A stretch of 64,000 bases of DNA, from positions 1 to 64,000 of the forward strand of contig NJBO01000004.1 in the NCBI GenBank assembly GCA_005223075.1. The letters run 5' to 3'. The notes beneath the pieces were generated by a model, which worked only from the letters and a program-made list of their open reading frames with translations, was not told the origin of the DNA and did no database searches. Position 1 is the first letter of the stretch. Each line of letters begins with the position of its first letter. A program made the position numbers and the translations under genes. This stretch comes from a candidate division TA06 bacterium B3_TA06. Its GTDB lineage: Bacteria; Hydrothermota; Tepidihabitantia; B3-TA06. Shown piece after piece: positions 1-9,286 of the stretch.

Positions 1-286
1 TATCACCTTCGACAATGGCCCGGAGAATGCTGAGCATGAAGTCATCTCTAAGGCCACTGACATAAAGTGCTTCTTCTGCGAACCTTACTCTTCGTGGCAG
101 AGAGGAACCAATGAGCACACCAACGGACTCCTCAGACAATACTTGCCAAAGAAGACTAACTTCGCTACAATCAGTAACGAGGAGATCAGATTGATAGAAT
201 CAAGGCTAAACGACAGGCCCAGGAAGTGCCTGGGTTTCAAAACACCCCTCGAAGTCGCTAACCTATGTGTTGCACTTCAACGTTGA
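1..286 (+). mobile_element. IS30-family transposase, C-terminal part (runs off window edge)
   Basis: Frame 2 is open from the window edge to the TGA at 284-286 and gives 94 residues. They carry the end of an IS30-type DDE integrase core: TFDNGPEN (second catalytic Asp region), PYSSWQRGTNEHTNGLLRQY (catalytic Glu region) and the family tail LNDRPRKCLGFKTPLEV. IS30 transposases cut and join DNA at short inverted repeats. The N-terminal HTH and first Asp lie upstream, so intactness cannot be judged. The element end must lie within about 12 bases of the stop because the next gene ends at 299. Confidence 0.9.
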
Positions 287-298
287 ATGTAGGGGATG

Positions 299-1270
299 CT
301 ATCTTCGCTTTGACCAAACTTCGCGGTTGACGATGTTGGGTGGTATCTCGCCTTCGAACACCTTGAGCACCGCGTAGGCGCAGAGCTCTGCCATTGCTCC
401 TCGCGCCTGGTGGGTGGCAGAGCCGATGTGCGGTGCAAGCACCACGTTTTCCATCTCGAAGAACTCGGCTGAGATATCCGGCTCCCTTTCGTAGACGTCA
501 AGCCCGGCGGCGGCAAGTTTGCCTGCCCGCAGCGCTGCCACAAGCGCCTTCTCGTCAACTATAGGTCCGCGCGAGGTGTTTATAAGGACCGCGGTGGGTT
601 TCATGCGGAACAGCTGGTGTGCGTCTATGAGATGTTTGGTCTCTTGAGTTAGAGGAAGATGTATGGAAACGAAGTCGGCCTCATGCATCAGATAGGAGAT
701 GTCTACTTTTTTGGCGCCAAGCTCCTGCTCCAGGGTTTCGTTGCGCTCCTGGTCGTAGTAGAAAACCTTCATCTCGAATCCGCGCGAGCCGAGCGCGAAG
801 CGCGTTCCGATCCGGCCCGCGCCGATGACCCCAAGCGTCTTGCCTCTTATCCCCTGACCGAGTAAAAGCATCGGCCCCCAGCATATGAATCTACCGTCCC
901 TTGTAAACCTTTCGGCCTCTCCGATCCTTCGGGCAGCGGCAAAAAGAAGCGCCCAGGCAAGCTCGGCTGTGGCGTCGGTCAGAACGTCAGGGGTGTTGGT
1001 CACCACTATCCCTCTTTTCGTCGCCGCGACGATATCTACGTTGTCGTAGCCCACCGCGTAGTTGGCTATCACCTTGAGCTTGGGGGCTTGATCCATCAGT
1101 TCCGCATCTATCTGATCTGAAAGAAGCGGGATGAGTGCTTCGGCATCGGCTACCTTCTCGGCAAGAAGCTTGCGCGGGATCGGGGTAGAACCTTCGTAAA
1201 CATCCACTTCGTGTCCTTCAAGGAGCTTTATGCCTGCGTCCGGTATGCGGCGGGTTACGTAGATCTTCAC
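299..1270 (-). CDS. D-2-hydroxyacid dehydrogenase (glycerate/glyoxylate reductase type)
   Basis: A 323-residue NAD(P)-dependent D-2-hydroxyacid dehydrogenase, full length for the family. The Rossmann motif [11 protein letters not shown] lies near residue 150. The substrate/cofactor Arg is in [10 protein letters not shown], the catalytic Glu in YEREPDI and the catalytic His in PHIGSAT. Closest in type to glycerate dehydrogenase/glyoxylate reductase (GyaR-like); substrate is not certain from sequence. Its ATG overlaps the stop of ruvB by 4 bases, so it is the last gene of the ruvC-ruvA-ruvB operon and translationally coupled to it. The stop is only 13 bases from the end of an IS30 transposase, so the IS landed just behind it. 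Confidence 0.9.
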   Translation of the reverse strand: MKIYVTRRIPDAGIKLLEGHEVDVYEGSTPIPRKLLAEKVADAEALIPLLSDQIDAELMDQAPKLKVIANYAVGYDNVDIVAATKRGIVVTNTPDVLTDATAELAWALLFAAARRIGEAERFTRDGRFICWGPMLLLGQGIRGKTLGVIGAGRIGTRFALGSRGFEMKVFYYDQERNETLEQELGAKKVDISYLMHEADFVSIHLPLTQETKHLIDAHQLFRMKPTAVLINTSRGPIVDEKALVAALRAGKLAAAGLDVYEREPDISAEFFEMENVVLAPHIGSATHQARGAMAELCAYAVLKVFEGEIPPNIVNREVWSKRR

Positions 1271-2343
1271 AGTTCGAACTTCCCTGCCTTCGGCCTTTTT
1301 CGTTTGTTCTTGGGATGCTCACCCAGGTGCTCACAGGCCCCCTCGGTCACCACCCTTCCCGAGGGTGTGCGGGCCAGGAAGCCGATCTTTAAGAGGAACG
1401 GTTCGATCATGTCAACGATGGTATCAGATTCCTGCTGAAGTGTAGCCGCTATAGCCTCAAGCCCCACCGGCCCTCCGCCGTAGAACCGTACGATCGCTAG
1501 AAGCAGGGTCCTGTCCAGGTCGGTCAGGCCGATCTCGTCCACACCCTCAAGTTCAAGAGCATCAAGTGCTACCTTGCTTGTGATGCGTCCGTCGGCACGC
1601 ACCTGGGCAAAATCCCTGACTCGTTTAAGCAGTGTGTTTGCGATCCTTGGCGTTCCCCTTGCCCGCTTGGCAATCTCTCGTGTCCCCTCATCGTCAACCT
1701 CCACTTCCAGTATCCCGGCTGAACGCTTTACTACCATCGCCAGCTCGTCGTCGGTATAGAACCCAACCGCCCTGGTGATCCCGAAGCGTTCCCTTAACGG
1801 AGCGGATAGGAGTCCGGGCCTGGTAGTCGCTCCTACCAGTGTGAAGCGATCCAGCCTGAATCTATGCGAGCGGGCGTGCGCACCCTTGTCAAAGATGAAG
1901 TCCACCGCAAAATCCTCCATCGCCGGATACAGAAACTCCTCAACAACCTTTGGCAGTCGGTGCACCTCGTCAATAAAGAGTACTGAACCACGTTCCAGAC
2001 CGGTGAGGTATGCGATGAGGTCGCCTGCGCGCTCCAGTGCCGGCCCTGAGGTGGTAACGATCGGCACCTCCATCTCCCTGGCGATGACGTTTGCGAAGGT
2101 GGTCTTGCCCAGCCCTGGCGGCCCGTGAAGGAGCACGTGATCCATGGGTTCCTCGCGCTTGCGTGCAGCCTCGATTGCGATAGATAACGTCTCCACCAGC
2201 CGCTTCTGCCCGATGCATTCGGCAAGCCTTTTCGGCCTCAGATCCCAGCGTCCTTTATCGTCTGGACTTTCTTTCGCCAACAAAGAGCTAGCCTCACGTT
2301 CCTTTCTATCCTTGTCTTTAGCGTCTTGCTCTGTATACCGCAT
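1267..2343 (-). CDS. ruvB: Holliday junction branch migration ATPase RuvB
   Basis: A 358-residue AAA+ motor that forms hexameric rings and pulls DNA through the RuvA-bound Holliday junction. Walker A is GPPGLGKT at residues 74-81; Walker B is [10 protein letters not shown] with D125 and E126. The sensor/arginine-finger region [18 protein letters not shown] follows, and a winged-helix DNA-binding domain ends the protein. The N-terminus has a charged extension of about 30 residues ahead of the conserved [11 protein letters not shown]. It overlaps ruvA upstream by 26 bases and the dehydrogenase downstream by 4. Confidence 0.97.
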   Translation of the reverse strand: MRYTEQDAKDKDRKEREASSLLAKESPDDKGRWDLRPKRLAECIGQKRLVETLSIAIEAARKREEPMDHVLLHGPPGLGKTTFANVIAREMEVPIVTTSGPALERAGDLIAYLTGLERGSVLFIDEVHRLPKVVEEFLYPAMEDFAVDFIFDKGAHARSHRFRLDRFTLVGATTRPGLLSAPLRERFGITRAVGFYTDDELAMVVKRSAGILEVEVDDEGTREIAKRARGTPRIANTLLKRVRDFAQVRADGRITSKVALDALELEGVDEIGLTDLDRTLLLAIVRFYGGGPVGLEAIAATLQQESDTIVDMIEPFLLKIGFLARTPSGRVVTEGACEHLGEHPKNKRKRPKAGKFEL

Positions 2344-2953
2344 CGAACAGCTCCTCCGGGGTTTGAATCCCGGGATTTTCAGTCAGGACCTCGTCCACCA
2401 TAGCCACCGCCTCTGAACGTTTGTAGCCCAGCTGGGATGTGAGTACCTCTATCACCTGTGCTCTCAGCTCATCGGTAGGGACAGCTTCGGGAAGTTCCCT
2501 TTCTTCCACTTGCATCAGGGCGAACTTTGCAACCTTGCCTGCCAGCGTTGCAGCGATCTTTTCAGCCTTGGTCTTTCCTATCCCTGAAAGCTTGGTCAGG
2601 GTAGTGATATCGCGTTCCTCTATAGCCCGTGCGATGGTGCGGATCGGCATGGTCAAGGCTTTAGCAGCCGCGGTGGGTCCGATGTCCTGCACAGAAATCA
2701 ACTTTGTGAAGAACTCGCGTTCCACCTCGTTTCTGAATCCGATCAGGAGCGGTTTGGGCGTTCGCTCTGTCTGGTGCTGGTAGATAAACAGCTCCAAATC
2801 CGTTTCATTCTCAAGACTCATGCGATGGATTTCCAGTCCCCTGTATACAATGTGAGGTAGCCTTACCTCGTATCCTACCTGCCCAACCAGCAGGGTTATG
2901 ATTTCTGACTCTTCATCCCGCGAGATCACGCGGCCTTTGAGAAAACCAATCAT
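2318..2953 (-). CDS. ruvA: Holliday junction recognition protein RuvA
   Basis: A 211-residue RuvA, which binds four-way junctions as a tetramer and loads RuvB. An N-terminal OB fold starts [10 protein letters not shown]; the helix-hairpin-helix [17 protein letters not shown] is at about residues 110-130; the C-terminal RuvB-contact domain includes [18 protein letters not shown]. The start overlaps the ruvC stop by 4 bases (ATGA) and the 3' end overlaps ruvB by 26 bases, so the three resolvasome subunits are tightly coupled. Confidence 0.96.
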   Translation of the reverse strand: MIGFLKGRVISRDEESEIITLLVGQVGYEVRLPHIVYRGLEIHRMSLENETDLELFIYQHQTERTPKPLLIGFRNEVEREFFTKLISVQDIGPTAAAKALTMPIRTIARAIEERDITTLTKLSGIGKTKAEKIAATLAGKVAKFALMQVEERELPEAVPTDELRAQVIEVLTSQLGYKRSEAVAMVDEVLTENPGIQTPEELFDAVYRARR

Positions 2954-3435
2954 TTCTTACGTAGTGTAGCCACGATCGAGGCCGCAGTCAAGGCCACCGC
3001 GGCGGCGTCGGCAAGGTGAGAGGGCCGAAGCGGCTCGCAAAGCCCAAGGTTCTTTGCCACTGCACGCCCTATCTGTTCCTTGGATGCGTTGCCGTAGCCG
3101 GTGAGCGTCTCCTTGGCCTGGCGGGGTGAGATCTCAAGGATGTCCAGCTTGTTTTGATGAGCGGTCAGTAGGATTACCCCCAGTACCTTGCCCAGTGAGA
3201 GTCCTGCTTGGGGGGCGTCGCGGCGCACGAACGCGGTTTCCAGGGCTAAAAGAGAAAGGGTATAGGAGTCAACAACTTTCCTGATTCCCTCGGCTATCAT
3301 CCCCAATCTTTCCGGTATCTTCTGGGAGGATTTTGTGTGGATGACCTCCTTATGAAGAAGCTCTAATTTATCTCCCACCTCTATGACCACCACCCCGGTC
3401 GAGGCCAGCCCAGGATCAACGCCCAGTATTTTCAT
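2950..3435 (-). CDS. ruvC: Holliday junction resolvase RuvC
   Basis: A 161-residue RNase H-fold endonuclease that nicks Holliday junctions symmetrically. The acidic site is visible: D7 in GVDPG, E66 in ALETAFV, and H140/D143 in PSHLADAA, with the usual spacing. Length is normal. It is the first gene of the ruvC-ruvA-ruvB-dehydrogenase cluster. I see no Shine-Dalgarno upstream and no convincing promoter in the 107 bases between it and yebC, so it may be read through from yebC. Confidence 0.95.
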   Translation of the reverse strand: MKILGVDPGLASTGVVVIEVGDKLELLHKEVIHTKSSQKIPERLGMIAEGIRKVVDSYTLSLLALETAFVRRDAPQAGLSLGKVLGVILLTAHQNKLDILEISPRQAKETLTGYGNASKEQIGRAVAKNLGLCEPLRPSHLADAAAVALTAASIVATLRKK

Positions 3436-3542
3436 AATCAGCTTAACCTATCCAAAGCCCTTCGGCCTCATCCTTTTGATCTTCCCCTTTTCTCCAGTAT
3501 CCGATCCACCTGGACTGGATTAGATGATTAACTAACCGCTTA

Positions 3543-4295
3543 CTACTCGGCGGCAAGCTTCTCCATCACCTCTTCGGGGATATCGAAGTTGGCGTAGACG
3601 TTCTGCACGTCGTCAAGATCCTCAAGCGCGTCTATGAGCTTGAGCACCTTTTTTGCATCCTTTTCTGAGAGCGGAACGGTGTTCTGGGGTATCTGGGTGA
3701 GTTCGGCGTGAAGGATCTCAGCGCCGTTATCAGCGAGAGCGTCCCTCACCGAGGCGAAATCACCAGACTCGGTTTTGATCTCGTATATCGACCCGTCGTG
3801 GCGGAAATCCTCGGCACCGGCCTCAAGAGCCATCTCAAGGGCTTCGTCCTCGCCGTAGGCATCTGCAGGCAGATGGATGATACCGCAAGAGCGAAACTGC
3901 CAGGCAACGCTTCCAGCAGAGCCCATGTGAGCGCCGTGGCGGGAGAGCACGTGTTTTATCTCGCTCAGGGTGCGGTTCTTGTTGTCGGAGAGCACCTTTA
4001 TGACCATGGCCACGCCTGAGGGTGCATAGGCCTCGTAGGTTACCTCTTCGTATGTGACCCCGGGAAGCTCACCTGTTCCGCGCTTGACGGCCCGCTCGAT
4101 GTTGTCTGCGGGCATGTTGGCGGCCTTTGCCGCATCTACCGCGGTTCTTAAGCGGGGGTTGGCATCAGGGTCGCCTCCGCCAACCCTTGCCGCCGCTGTA
4201 ATCTCACGGATCAGCTTGGAGAAAAGCTTGCCGCGCCGGGCGTCGGTCTGGGCCTTCTTATGCCTTATCGTCGCCCATTTAGAATGTCCTGACAT
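3543..4295 (-). CDS. yebC: YebC/PmpR family regulator
   Basis: A 250-residue YebC/TACO1-type protein with the signature N-terminus MSGHSKWATIRHKKAQTDARRG and three-domain length. Family members act as transcription regulators or ribosome-associated factors that help translate difficult proline stretches; which applies here cannot be told. A GAGGAG Shine-Dalgarno precedes the ATG. yebC directly upstream of ruvC is a common bacterial arrangement, and the 15-base gap to the upstream lipoprotein gene suggests co-transcription. Confidence 0.95.
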   Translation of the reverse strand: MSGHSKWATIRHKKAQTDARRGKLFSKLIREITAAARVGGGDPDANPRLRTAVDAAKAANMPADNIERAVKRGTGELPGVTYEEVTYEAYAPSGVAMVIKVLSDNKNRTLSEIKHVLSRHGAHMGSAGSVAWQFRSCGIIHLPADAYGEDEALEMALEAGAEDFRHDGSIYEIKTESGDFASVRDALADNGAEILHAELTQIPQNTVPLSEKDAKKVLKLIDALEDLDDVQNVYANFDIPEEVMEKLAAE

Positions 4296-4310
4296 TATAC
4301 TCCTCGAAAG

Positions 4311-4787
4311 CTATTCGTCTAGGCCTTCTCCGTATACTACTCCTATCGCAGTTCCGCCGTCCGCTTCTGCGACTGTGATAATGGCTCCCATGTCGCCTTT
4401 TTTGAGAATAAGTTGTGCTCCTTCTGTACCACTTACCGTTAATACAGATTCCCAGCCTTTGCTAGAAAGGCCTTTATAGTAAGTGGTTACACGAGTCACG
4501 GATGAGCGGGTCTCAAACGACACGTTAGTTACTTGCTTTCTTTCTTTTTGCACGGATAAGGAACTCGTGACCTTGGCGCCGGGATAAACGAGTTCCTTGG
4601 GCATATTCTCAGGGACCTTCACATCTCTGCCGACATTTATATCGACGTCGCCGCCGCCTTCTTTTTCCAATGCCTTTTCGATTACGCGCTCGCTCACACG
4701 CTCGGCGAAGCGCTCGGGTCTGCAGCATGCGAGGACGAATGCGGCGACAAATACCGCCGCTGTCAGAAGGATGATTGTTTTCTTCAT
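4311..4787 (-). CDS. Predicted lipoprotein, unknown function
   Basis: A 158-residue protein with a signal peptide (MKKTIILLTAAVFVAAFVLAC) ending in a lipobox-like VLAC, so probably lipid-anchored at Cys21. The mature part begins with a charged helical stretch (RFAERVSERVIEKALEKE) and continues into a compact domain with VYPGAKVTSSLS and YYKGLSSKGWESV, reminiscent of small periplasmic domains that follow PENMPKDLVYPGAKV-type sequences. No enzyme motif is seen. GGAGGAG lies upstream of the ATG. It is probably the first gene of the yebC-ruv transcription unit. Confidence 0.75.
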   Translation of the reverse strand: MKKTIILLTAAVFVAAFVLACCRPERFAERVSERVIEKALEKEGGGDVDINVGRDVKVPENMPKELVYPGAKVTSSLSVQKERKQVTNVSFETRSSVTRVTTYYKGLSSKGWESVLTVSGTEGAQLILKKGDMGAIITVAEADGGTAIGVVYGEGLDE

Positions 4788-4819
4788 GTTTTACTCCTCC
4801 ATCTTGGATTGGTTTTCAA

Positions 4820-4835
4820 ACACCCCGAGGGGTGC
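4820..4835 (-). terminator. Hairpin terminator after the fumarase beta gene
   Basis: Inverted repeat CACCCC-GA-GGGGTG. Read on the minus strand, downstream of the gene ending at 4864, the stem is followed by TTTGAAAA. It separates that gene from the lipoprotein-yebC operon. Confidence 0.55.
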
Positions 4836-4863
4836 TTTTGTTTATAAAAACCCGTTCCTCCTC

Positions 4864-5433
4864 CTAGGGCTTTTGGCTTTTTTGACGGTACTCTCGGGGC
4901 CCCTCAATGAAGAGGTTGCCGCCGTGCATATCGTTTGCAACGATGCATGGGAAGTCTTCCACTTCGAGGCGTCTTATCGCCTCAGCACCCAGTTCTGGGT
5001 AGGCGATGACCTCGGCCTTCTTTATGGAACGAGCGATTAAGGCCGCTGCTCCGCCCACTGCGGCGAAGTAGACAGCACCAAACTTTTTCATCGCCTCCAG
5101 CACCGGCTGCGAGTGCTGTCCCTTACCGATCATACCGCGCAGACCATACTCTATAAGAATCGGGGCGTAGGGGTCCATCCTGTAACTCGTGGTCGGGCCT
5201 GCCGAACCTATGGGATAGCCAGGAGGTGCGGGTGCAGGGCCGACGTAGTAGATGATCTGACCTTCCAGGTCAAATGGTAACTTCTCACCTTTCTCGATCA
5301 ACTCCACCAGACGCTTGTGTGCGGCGTCGCGCGCTGTGTAGAGTATACCTGAGATAAGCACCCCATCGCCAGCACGAAGCTCAGCGACTACTTCTTTAGT
5401 CAGCGGTGTGGTTATCCTCTTGCGTTCCGGCAT
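4864..5433 (-). CDS. Fumarate hydratase (class I, Fe-S) beta subunit
   Basis: A 189-residue protein matching the C-terminal domain of class I fumarases/L-tartrate dehydratase beta. Together with the alpha subunit it interconverts fumarate and malate. Family motifs are GPTTSYRMDPY, GMIGKGQHS and FAAVGGAAALIA. It is a separate gene, 3.0 kb away from the alpha subunit at 8363-9208, with a membrane-protein gene and ackA in between and its own promoter (5454-5481). A GGAG Shine-Dalgarno precedes the ATG. TtdB is the alternative identity; the class is clear, the substrate less so. Confidence 0.9.
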   Translation of the reverse strand: MPERKRITTPLTKEVVAELRAGDGVLISGILYTARDAAHKRLVELIEKGEKLPFDLEGQIIYYVGPAPAPPGYPIGSAGPTTSYRMDPYAPILIEYGLRGMIGKGQHSQPVLEAMKKFGAVYFAAVGGAAALIARSIKKAEVIAYPELGAEAIRRLEVEDFPCIVANDMHGGNLFIEGPREYRQKSQKP

Positions 5434-5453
5434 GAGTCTCCTTTGTAGATTAG

Positions 5454-5481
5454 ACTATATCCATGGGCTGGCAAAAGTCAA
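5454..5481 (-). promoter_or_regulatory. Sigma70-type promoter of the fumarase beta gene
   Basis: On the minus strand TTGACT (5476-5481), a 16-base spacer and TATAGT (5454-5459). The start codon follows after a short leader with GGAG, so this unit uses conventional initiation. Confidence 0.75.
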
Positions 5482-6095
5482 CATCCTTAAAACTCGTCAG
5501 GTTTGAATGCAACTCGGCGGGTTTTTTGGGGTGATTTTGGTGCTTTTTCGGGGTAGAAGTTTGCTTATCCTGATTTTAATCTGCGATCTTTTCGCTGAAG
5601 GCGAAAAAGAGCTTAAGCGAACCTGAAGGTTCGCACTACATGCTATTCTATGAGCGCATAAAGCGCTCAAGGGGCACACTGTCCACCATCAAGGGGGAGG
5701 AAATATTTGGTAAGGCTATTCCACTCTTTTCATTCCCCCTCCCTGGTGGAGGGGGATGAAGGGGGCGGGGGATTTCCTTCATCTTCGTCGGCTCGCCCAG
5801 CATCTTGATGAGTCTAATGCTATCTATCAATCTTCTGCGGACGGCTGTGAGTTGTTGGCTTCTTTCGGTTCCTCAGGCTCGGCAAGCATCTTGATGACTA
5901 AATCCACGTAGGGGTCGACCCTTAGGTCGACCCAGAAGAATTCAACATGAACGGGCCGACTTGAAAGTCGGCCCCTACGAACTTTATCCTCCGCCATCAA
6001 GGGGGAGGAGTTTAAGCGAACCTAAAGGTTCGCACTACTTCTGCTCCTCTTCCTCTTTAGGCTCCTCCGCTTCGCCCAGTTAGGATAGTTCTAAT
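5482..6095. repeat. Gene-free spacer full of hairpin repeats
   Basis: No supported gene. It contains a GCGATC...AAAGAGC hairpin (5583-5612), AGCGAACC-TGAA-GGTTCGC hairpins (about 5612-5634 and 6013-6035), GGGTCGACC-CTTA-GGTCGACC (5913-5934), GGGCCGACTT-GAAA-GTCGGCCCCTACG (about 5954-5980), and CATCAAGGGGGAGG-type purine tracts (near 5688, 5740 and 5996). Each family recurs elsewhere in the window. Confidence 0.8.
5648..5684. repeat. 37-bp repeat, inverted copy at 61027-61063
   Basis: The segment containing ATGAGCGCATAAAGCGCTCA followed by AGGGGCACACTGTCC is found as an exact reverse complement about 55 kb away at 61027-61063. Its core GAGCGCATAAAGCGCTC is itself a hairpin. Confidence 0.9.
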
Positions 6096-6641
6096 CTATG
6101 TAGGTATCTTAACTTCGATTTTCTTAATCATCAATTTCCATATGACAACCAAAGCATAGCTCAAAGCGAATAATCCAATACCCAATTCTATTCCCATGAC
6201 TACCCATTTTTGCTTATCACAAAGTATAGGCCCAACTAATAGCGCAACAAGCCCAAAAGTCATCGCTACTGAAGATATGATTACACTGTACATTGTTCTC
6301 TTACGAGAGCGGTCTTTTATGTCACTGGCTTGCTTGTGTTTGGTTATTTCTTCCTCAATATTTTTCTTGAGGCGTTGATCGGATAACCTTGATAAGATGT
6401 TTTCGGCAATAGAGACAACCTCTCCATGAGTAAGTGTTACATTCAACGGGATTGACCCTGAGTACAGATGGGATTGATCGTTTATAAATCGTCGCAAGTT
6501 ATCGTAAAGCTCGTTTAGAAAATCTTCAATGTCCTTTTTGCGGCTGAAGAAAAAGATACCTGTTACCACAATCAACGCGGCGAAGGCCTGGGCGATGGCC
6601 GAGGAGAGGTAGTTATACGCCGTGAAGAGGTTAGCGTCCAT
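6096..6641 (-). CDS. Membrane protein of unknown function (three TM helices)
   Basis: A 181-residue protein that I do not recognise. One hydrophobic segment is at about residues 14-32 and two more at about 117-138 and 147-168; between them is a charged, helical, probably cytoplasmic stretch (KKDIEDFLNELYDNLRRF ... RLKKNIEEEITKHK). Base composition is more AT-rich than the neighbours. It has its own promoter with the -10 box ending six bases before the ATG and no Shine-Dalgarno, so the mRNA is probably leaderless. It splits the two fumarase subunit genes. Confidence 0.75.
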   Translation of the reverse strand: MDANLFTAYNYLSSAIAQAFAALIVVTGIFFFSRKKDIEDFLNELYDNLRRFINDQSHLYSGSIPLNVTLTHGEVVSIAENILSRLSDQRLKKNIEEEITKHKQASDIKDRSRKRTMYSVIISSVAMTFGLVALLVGPILCDKQKWVVMGIELGIGLFALSYALVVIWKLMIKKIEVKIPT

Positions 6642-6647
6642 AAATAA

Positions 6648-6675
6648 AGGATATACGGCATAGAATAGATGTCAA
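6648..6675 (-). promoter_or_regulatory. Promoter giving a leaderless mRNA for the membrane protein
   Basis: Minus strand: TTGACA (6670-6675), 16-base spacer, TATCCT (6648-6653), six bases, ATG (6639-6641). No Shine-Dalgarno fits in the gap. Confidence 0.8.
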
Positions 6676-7005
6676 GGCAGAAGAGACGGCGCATTTCAAA
6701 TTGCAAATTTTAGATTTGGACTTTTCCTACGTTCTAGTTTGGAGTGCAACAACCGTGTTGTTGCTTCGCTCAGTTGTTTTACGCAACGAGACGCTCGTTG
6801 CACTCCATAAAGACGACGGCAACGGAGTAATCTCATATTAACCACTTAGAGGTGTGAGATCGCCACGCGGCTTTCAGCCGCTCGCGATGACACCGCTGGG
6901 ACACTCCATCCCGCAGAGAAAACGAAAAGGCCAGCTGCTCTGGCCCCAATTTACATTTTTAAATTCAAATTTTGACCGTAGGACGACGCTTGCGGAGTAA
7001 ATTTG
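6676..7005. other. Gene-free spacer with inverted repeats
   Basis: No gene supported. GGAGTGCAAC near 6740 is repeated inverted as GTTGCACTCC near 6796-6805, enclosing two smaller GTTGTT/AACGAG hairpins. The rest looks like decayed repeat sequence, ending in the ackA terminator. Confidence 0.6.
6925..6945 (-). terminator. Rho-independent terminator after ackA
   Basis: On the minus strand GGCCAG-AGCAG-CTGGCC is followed by TTTTCGTTTTC. It lies about 60 bases past the ackA stop. Confidence 0.75.
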
Positions 7006-8313
7006 CTATTTCTTCTTGTTCTTCTTCTCCTGTTCGTAGGCCTCGTCGCGAAGCTCGTTGCGGTATGAGGGGTCCCCGAACGAGTAGCGGAAATCCTCTT
7101 TGCCGTAGCGGCCCCCAAGCATGCCCACCACGTCCTCAACGAATACTAGCTCCTCGTCGGTAGGGATAACGAAGACCTTGACTGGCGAGTCATCTGCCGA
7201 GATCACGAACTCGTGGTTGCGGCTTACGGCCTCGCGGTTGCGCTCGGGATCGATCTTTACGCCCAGCTCCTCGAGGCCTGAGCATATCTCCTCACGCATT
7301 TCCCAGCCTTTTTCACCCACGCCTGCGGTGAACACAATGGCGTCGGTATGACCCAGGGCGGCAAGGTAGGCACCCAGATACTTCTTGGCGCGGTAGCATT
7401 CGATCTTAAAGGCAAGCTCGGCCTGCTTATCCCCCTCCTCCATCGCCTTGTGCACATCGCGGCGGTCAACGTACTTTCCGGTTATACCCAAAATACCGCT
7501 CTTCTTGTTTAAAATATTGATCACCTGCTGGGCGGTGAGGTCCTCTTTCTCGGCGATGTAGCCGATTATTGCCGGATCGAGGTCGCCTGAGCGCGTACCC
7601 ATCACCAGACCCTCAAGAGGGGTGAAGCCCATGGAGTGATCAAAGCTCTTGCCCCTTTTTATCGCTGTAAAGCTTACCCCGTTGCCGATGTGGCAGGTGA
7701 TTAGGTTGACCTCTTCCGGTTTTTTAGAAAGCATCACCGCGGCGCGTTTTGCAACGTAAAGGTGAGATGTTCCGTGGAAGCCGTAGCGGCGCACCCTGTA
7801 GTCCCGGTACCAATCGTAGGGAACGGCGTAGATGTAGGCTTCCGGCGGCATGGTCTGGTGAAAGCTCGTGTCCATCACCGCCACGTGCGGGATCGAAGGC
7901 AGATGCTCCATGGCCGCTTCTATGCCCATCACGTTGGGCGGGTTATGCAGTGGAGCGAGATCGAACAACTCCCGGAACGTATCCAGGACTTCCGGGGTGA
8001 TGAGAACCGATCGTGCGAACTTTTCGCCGCCGTGCACTACCCGGTGGCCGCACGCCTGGATCTCGGATATATCTTCCAGGACACCCACCTCCCTGCTGGT
8101 AAGCGTCTGGACTATGAGACCTATGGCCTCCTTGTGGGTAGGACAGGGTATTGAGGACTGGTAGACTTCCTTTCCCGGCACCTGATGTTTGATAAACGAA
8201 CCCTCAATCCCCACACGCTCAACTATGCCAGATGCTAATGGCCGCCTTATCTTCCAGCGGTATATCATGTACTTCACGGATGAGGAACCGCAGTTCAAAA
8301 CGAGAATCTTCAT
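7006..8313 (-). CDS. ackA: Acetate kinase
   Basis: A 435-residue ASKHA-fold kinase that makes ATP and acetate from acetyl phosphate, the last step of acetogenic fermentation. The phosphate-binding N-terminus is NCGSSSVKY; the family signature RRYGFHGTSHLYVAKRA and the GHTDAIVFTAGVGEKGWEMR nucleotide-site region are intact. About 30 residues longer than typical because of a charged C-terminal tail ending in KKNKKK. GGAGG precedes the ATG. No pta is beside it in the window. It lies 49 bases behind the fumarase alpha gene, so the two are probably co-transcribed. Confidence 0.96.
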   Translation of the reverse strand: MKILVLNCGSSSVKYMIYRWKIRRPLASGIVERVGIEGSFIKHQVPGKEVYQSSIPCPTHKEAIGLIVQTLTSREVGVLEDISEIQACGHRVVHGGEKFARSVLITPEVLDTFRELFDLAPLHNPPNVMGIEAAMEHLPSIPHVAVMDTSFHQTMPPEAYIYAVPYDWYRDYRVRRYGFHGTSHLYVAKRAAVMLSKKPEEVNLITCHIGNGVSFTAIKRGKSFDHSMGFTPLEGLVMGTRSGDLDPAIIGYIAEKEDLTAQQVINILNKKSGILGITGKYVDRRDVHKAMEEGDKQAELAFKIECYRAKKYLGAYLAALGHTDAIVFTAGVGEKGWEMREEICSGLEELGVKIDPERNREAVSRNHEFVISADDSPVKVFVIPTDEELVFVEDVVGMLGGRYGKEDFRYSFGDPSYRNELRDEAYEQEKKNKKK

Positions 8314-8362
8314 TCTTCTATATCCTCCTTGATCATTAGACCCAGTATCTCTGTCGTCCTCT

Positions 8363-9208
8363 TTAAAGGATTACCGTTTTGTGCCGCGCCGCGTGGCAGT
8401 TTATGTTCACGGCCACCGGCATTGAGGCGATGTGGCAGGGGTGGGTCTCGATATGAACGGCGAGCGCAGTTACCCTTCCGCCTAAGCCCATCGGCCCGAC
8501 GCCAGTTGCGTTGATTTTTTTTAAAATCTCGCGCTCAGCATCCGCATACCTCGGATCGGGATGATGCGAGCCTATGTCACGCAAAAGCGCCTTCTTGGCC
8601 AGAAACGCCACGTGCTCGAACGTGCCGCCGATGCTTACACCAACCACCACCGGCGGACAGGGGTTGCCGCCGGCTTTTTGAACCCAATCCACTACAAAGT
8701 CTTTGATGCCTGAAAGCCCGTCGGCAGGCTTCATCATCTTGATAGTGCTCATGTTCTCAGACCCGCCGCCCTTGGGCGCTATGGTGATCTTTATTTTATC
8801 GCCCGGCACCAAATCCCAGTGGATGATCGCCGGGGTGTTGTCGTTGGTGTTGATGCGTCCCCCTGCCGGGTCCGCTACTATCGATTTCCTAAGATAGCCT
8901 TCCTTATAGCCCTGGCGCACACCCTCGTTTAGAGCTTCACGCAAACTGCCGCCTACAAGATGAACGTCCTGACCAACCTCCACGAAGAGCACTGCGAAGC
9001 CGGTATCCTGACAAAGCGGTAGTTTCTCCTTTGCGGAGATTTTAATATTCTCCTCGATCTGGGAGAGTGTCTCGGAGCCGACCGGTGATTCTTCCTTCCC
9101 CTTAGCTTCCAGTAACGACTTTTTAACGTCATCGGGAAGGACGGTGTTGGCCTCGATGCATAATTTCTTAACAGGTTCAATTACGTCACCTACGTCAAAC
9201 TCGCGCAC
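8363..9208 (-). CDS. Fumarate hydratase (class I, Fe-S) alpha subunit
   Basis: A 281-residue alpha (N-terminal, [4Fe-4S]-binding) subunit of class I fumarase/tartrate dehydratase. The three cluster cysteines are visible in LCQDTGFA, GNPCPPVVV and THPCHIAS. GGGSENMS and GVGPMGLGGRVTALAV are further family motifs. AAGGAGG precedes the ATG. It pairs with the beta subunit at 4864-5433, which is in a different transcription unit. With ackA it suggests an anaerobic fermentative or reductive metabolism. Confidence 0.94.
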   Translation of the reverse strand: MREFDVGDVIEPVKKLCIEANTVLPDDVKKSLLEAKGKEESPVGSETLSQIEENIKISAKEKLPLCQDTGFAVLFVEVGQDVHLVGGSLREALNEGVRQGYKEGYLRKSIVADPAGGRINTNDNTPAIIHWDLVPGDKIKITIAPKGGGSENMSTIKMMKPADGLSGIKDFVVDWVQKAGGNPCPPVVVGVSIGGTFEHVAFLAKKALLRDIGSHHPDPRYADAEREILKKINATGVGPMGLGGRVTALAVHIETHPCHIASMPVAVNINCHAARHKTVIL

Positions 9209-9286
9209 GCCACCTCCTTGAAAAGTTTAGGGGATGAAACATCTGTTAATCTTACGCCGTGCCTGACTAATGTCAAGGAATTACCC

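Noticed and set aside
277-558. Minus-strand open frame over the dehydrogenase 3' end
   Set aside because: Shadow of the dehydrogenase gene: low-complexity Arg/Ser-rich product and no start signal.
2340-2380. tRNA-like GTTTGAATCCCGGG
   Set aside because: It lies inside ruvA, with no acceptor or anticodon stem around it; no tRNA could be folded anywhere in the window.
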